Shown: in pieces, positions 63,558-64,000 of the stretch
How the letters are laid out: the number at the start of each line of letters is the position of its first letter
Position numbering within the stretch: the first letter of the stretch is position 1
Assembly: GCF_958295425.1 (NCBI RefSeq)
Contig: NC_081150.1
Span: 9,051,001 to 9,115,000 of the forward strand
Length of the DNA stretch: 64,000 bases
Direction of reading: 5' to 3'
Source: Solea solea
Taxonomy: Eukaryota; Chordata; Actinopteri; Pleuronectiformes; Soleidae
Position numbers and translations under genes: made by a program
The notes under the pieces: generated by a model
What the model was told of the DNA's origin: nothing
Database searches by the model: none
What the model saw: the letters and a program-made list of their open reading frames with translations, nothing else

Positions 63558-64000
63558 CTCAATCACAGTGAAATACCAAATTAGGGGATTGTGTGGTTGA
63601 GAGATATAAATATATAAAATACAGATCCTTCCGAGTATTTCTAAGTTGTGACGGCATCTAGACTCGCGTGAGATTGTTGAACAAGTTTAACTGCTCTTCA
63701 CGCTTTCTCACTTCTTAGGGAGTGCCAGGCAATCATACTCTTGTTTGTGTGATTTCAGACTAGACCTACTAGAGGTTTATCTTTTGCTAACCTTTACCAT
63801 GCTCTTGTATCAAAGTCATACTGATACGCACTATTTTATCAAAGGTACAGTATGTGTTTCTGTTGTGTTTATTACTCATTTTTCCTCTTTTGTTTTTGAA
63901 TAATTGCAGGTCTACCTGCCCAGAGTGCTTAATCCAAAATCACCAGCCAGCGCCACACTGGGGTCTAAAAATGATCAGTCTTATGGCGCCACAGAAAGTA
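56586..64000 (+). CDS. tmem63a: TMEM63A-like mechanosensitive cation channel (3' end beyond window)
   Basis: OSCA/TMEM63 membrane protein: a stretch- or osmosensitive cation channel of plasma and endolysosomal membranes. Coding exons, all with AG and GT borders and consistent phase: 56586-56735, 57459-57544, 57650-57728, 58092-58129, 58271-58413, 58701-58752, 58855-58963, 59107-59177, 59315-59395, 59639-59756, 60147-60280, 60683-60817, 60957-61110, 61199-61305, 61607-61693, 61930-61995, 62200-62362, 62505-62610, 62704-62871, 63167-63282, 63363-63404, 63910-64000. They give 765 codons without a stop; the mammalian protein is about 800. Visible: [13 protein letters not shown] before the first membrane helix (about 40-62), [32 protein letters not shown], a cytosolic part with [76 protein letters not shown] and [39 protein letters not shown] and the tail VYLPRVLN favour TMEM63A over B or C. 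Confidence 0.9.
56921..57352. mobile_element. dispersed repeat fragments in tmem63a intron 1
   Basis: At 56926-57050 the words gagctgcaactaaagattat, tgtcagaaaatgttgaaaag and gtttcccaaactgcgaaaag match a very common teleost interspersed repeat. At 57280-57352 gtgaagcaccgtgg, gtatgtaaggtgct and aaataaaactgccttgcc resemble the 3' end of a common fish retroposon. Both are truncated and carry no coding capacity. Confidence 0.5.
61320..61575 (+). repeat. CA-flanked dispersed repeat, copy E, in tmem63a intron
   Basis: Lies between the exons ending at 61305 and starting at 61607. It has CA runs at both ends, ccaaaacaaagccttatcg, aacttaaccagttcctcag, ctggtcctgacaaggtcaaa and ttggttataaaaagctaac, in the same order and orientation as copy D. 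Confidence 0.7.
63523..63557. repeat. TTA trinucleotide microsatellite in tmem63a intron
   Basis: About 11 tandem tta units in the last visible intron, after a T run. Confidence 0.95.

Overview
The window is nuclear DNA of a bony fish, most likely a percomorph teleost. It holds spliced vertebrate genes with GT-AG introns, very many CA/GT microsatellites, tRNA-derived SINEs and hAT-like MITEs typical of teleosts, and two genes whose closest recalled relatives are vertebrate. No bacterial, viral or plasmid signature was seen. The species could not be determined.

Layout. 1-3530 is non-coding, with a weak hint of a 3' UTR at the left edge. 3531-16490 is a 13-kb satellite array of a 38-bp monomer (about 320 copies). 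It has higher-order periods of about 1.2 kb and about 0.8 kb and carries four copies of one tRNA-derived SINE with shared junctions. 16491-21410 is AT-rich spacer and probable 3' flank of the next gene. 21855-23042 (minus strand) is an intronless POU-homeodomain transcription factor gene, pou3f2 (Brn-2 type), in a GC-rich island with two CCAAT boxes upstream. 23260-55200 is a 32-kb gene desert with microsatellites, MITEs, SINE/LINE remnants and several unique stretches rich in homeodomain or CCAAT motifs that look like candidate conserved regulatory elements. 55200-64000 (plus strand) is tmem63a: a candidate NRF1-type promoter, then 22 coding exons that give 765 codons in frame before the window ends inside the last visible exon.

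How the parts relate. pou3f2 is a neural developmental regulator, and such genes usually sit in deserts full of distal enhancers; the desert here fits that. tmem63a encodes an OSCA/TMEM63 mechanosensitive cation channel, probably broadly expressed, and nothing suggests it is functionally linked to pou3f2. The most unusual structure is the satellite array. Its SINE copies share insertion junctions, so they spread by unequal exchange or conversion within the array rather than by repeated insertion. Sequence at the two array edges is homologous over about 47 bp.

Limits: everything was read by eye. Family names rest on recalled conserved motifs, enhancer candidates rest on sequence character alone, and no alignment or search was run.
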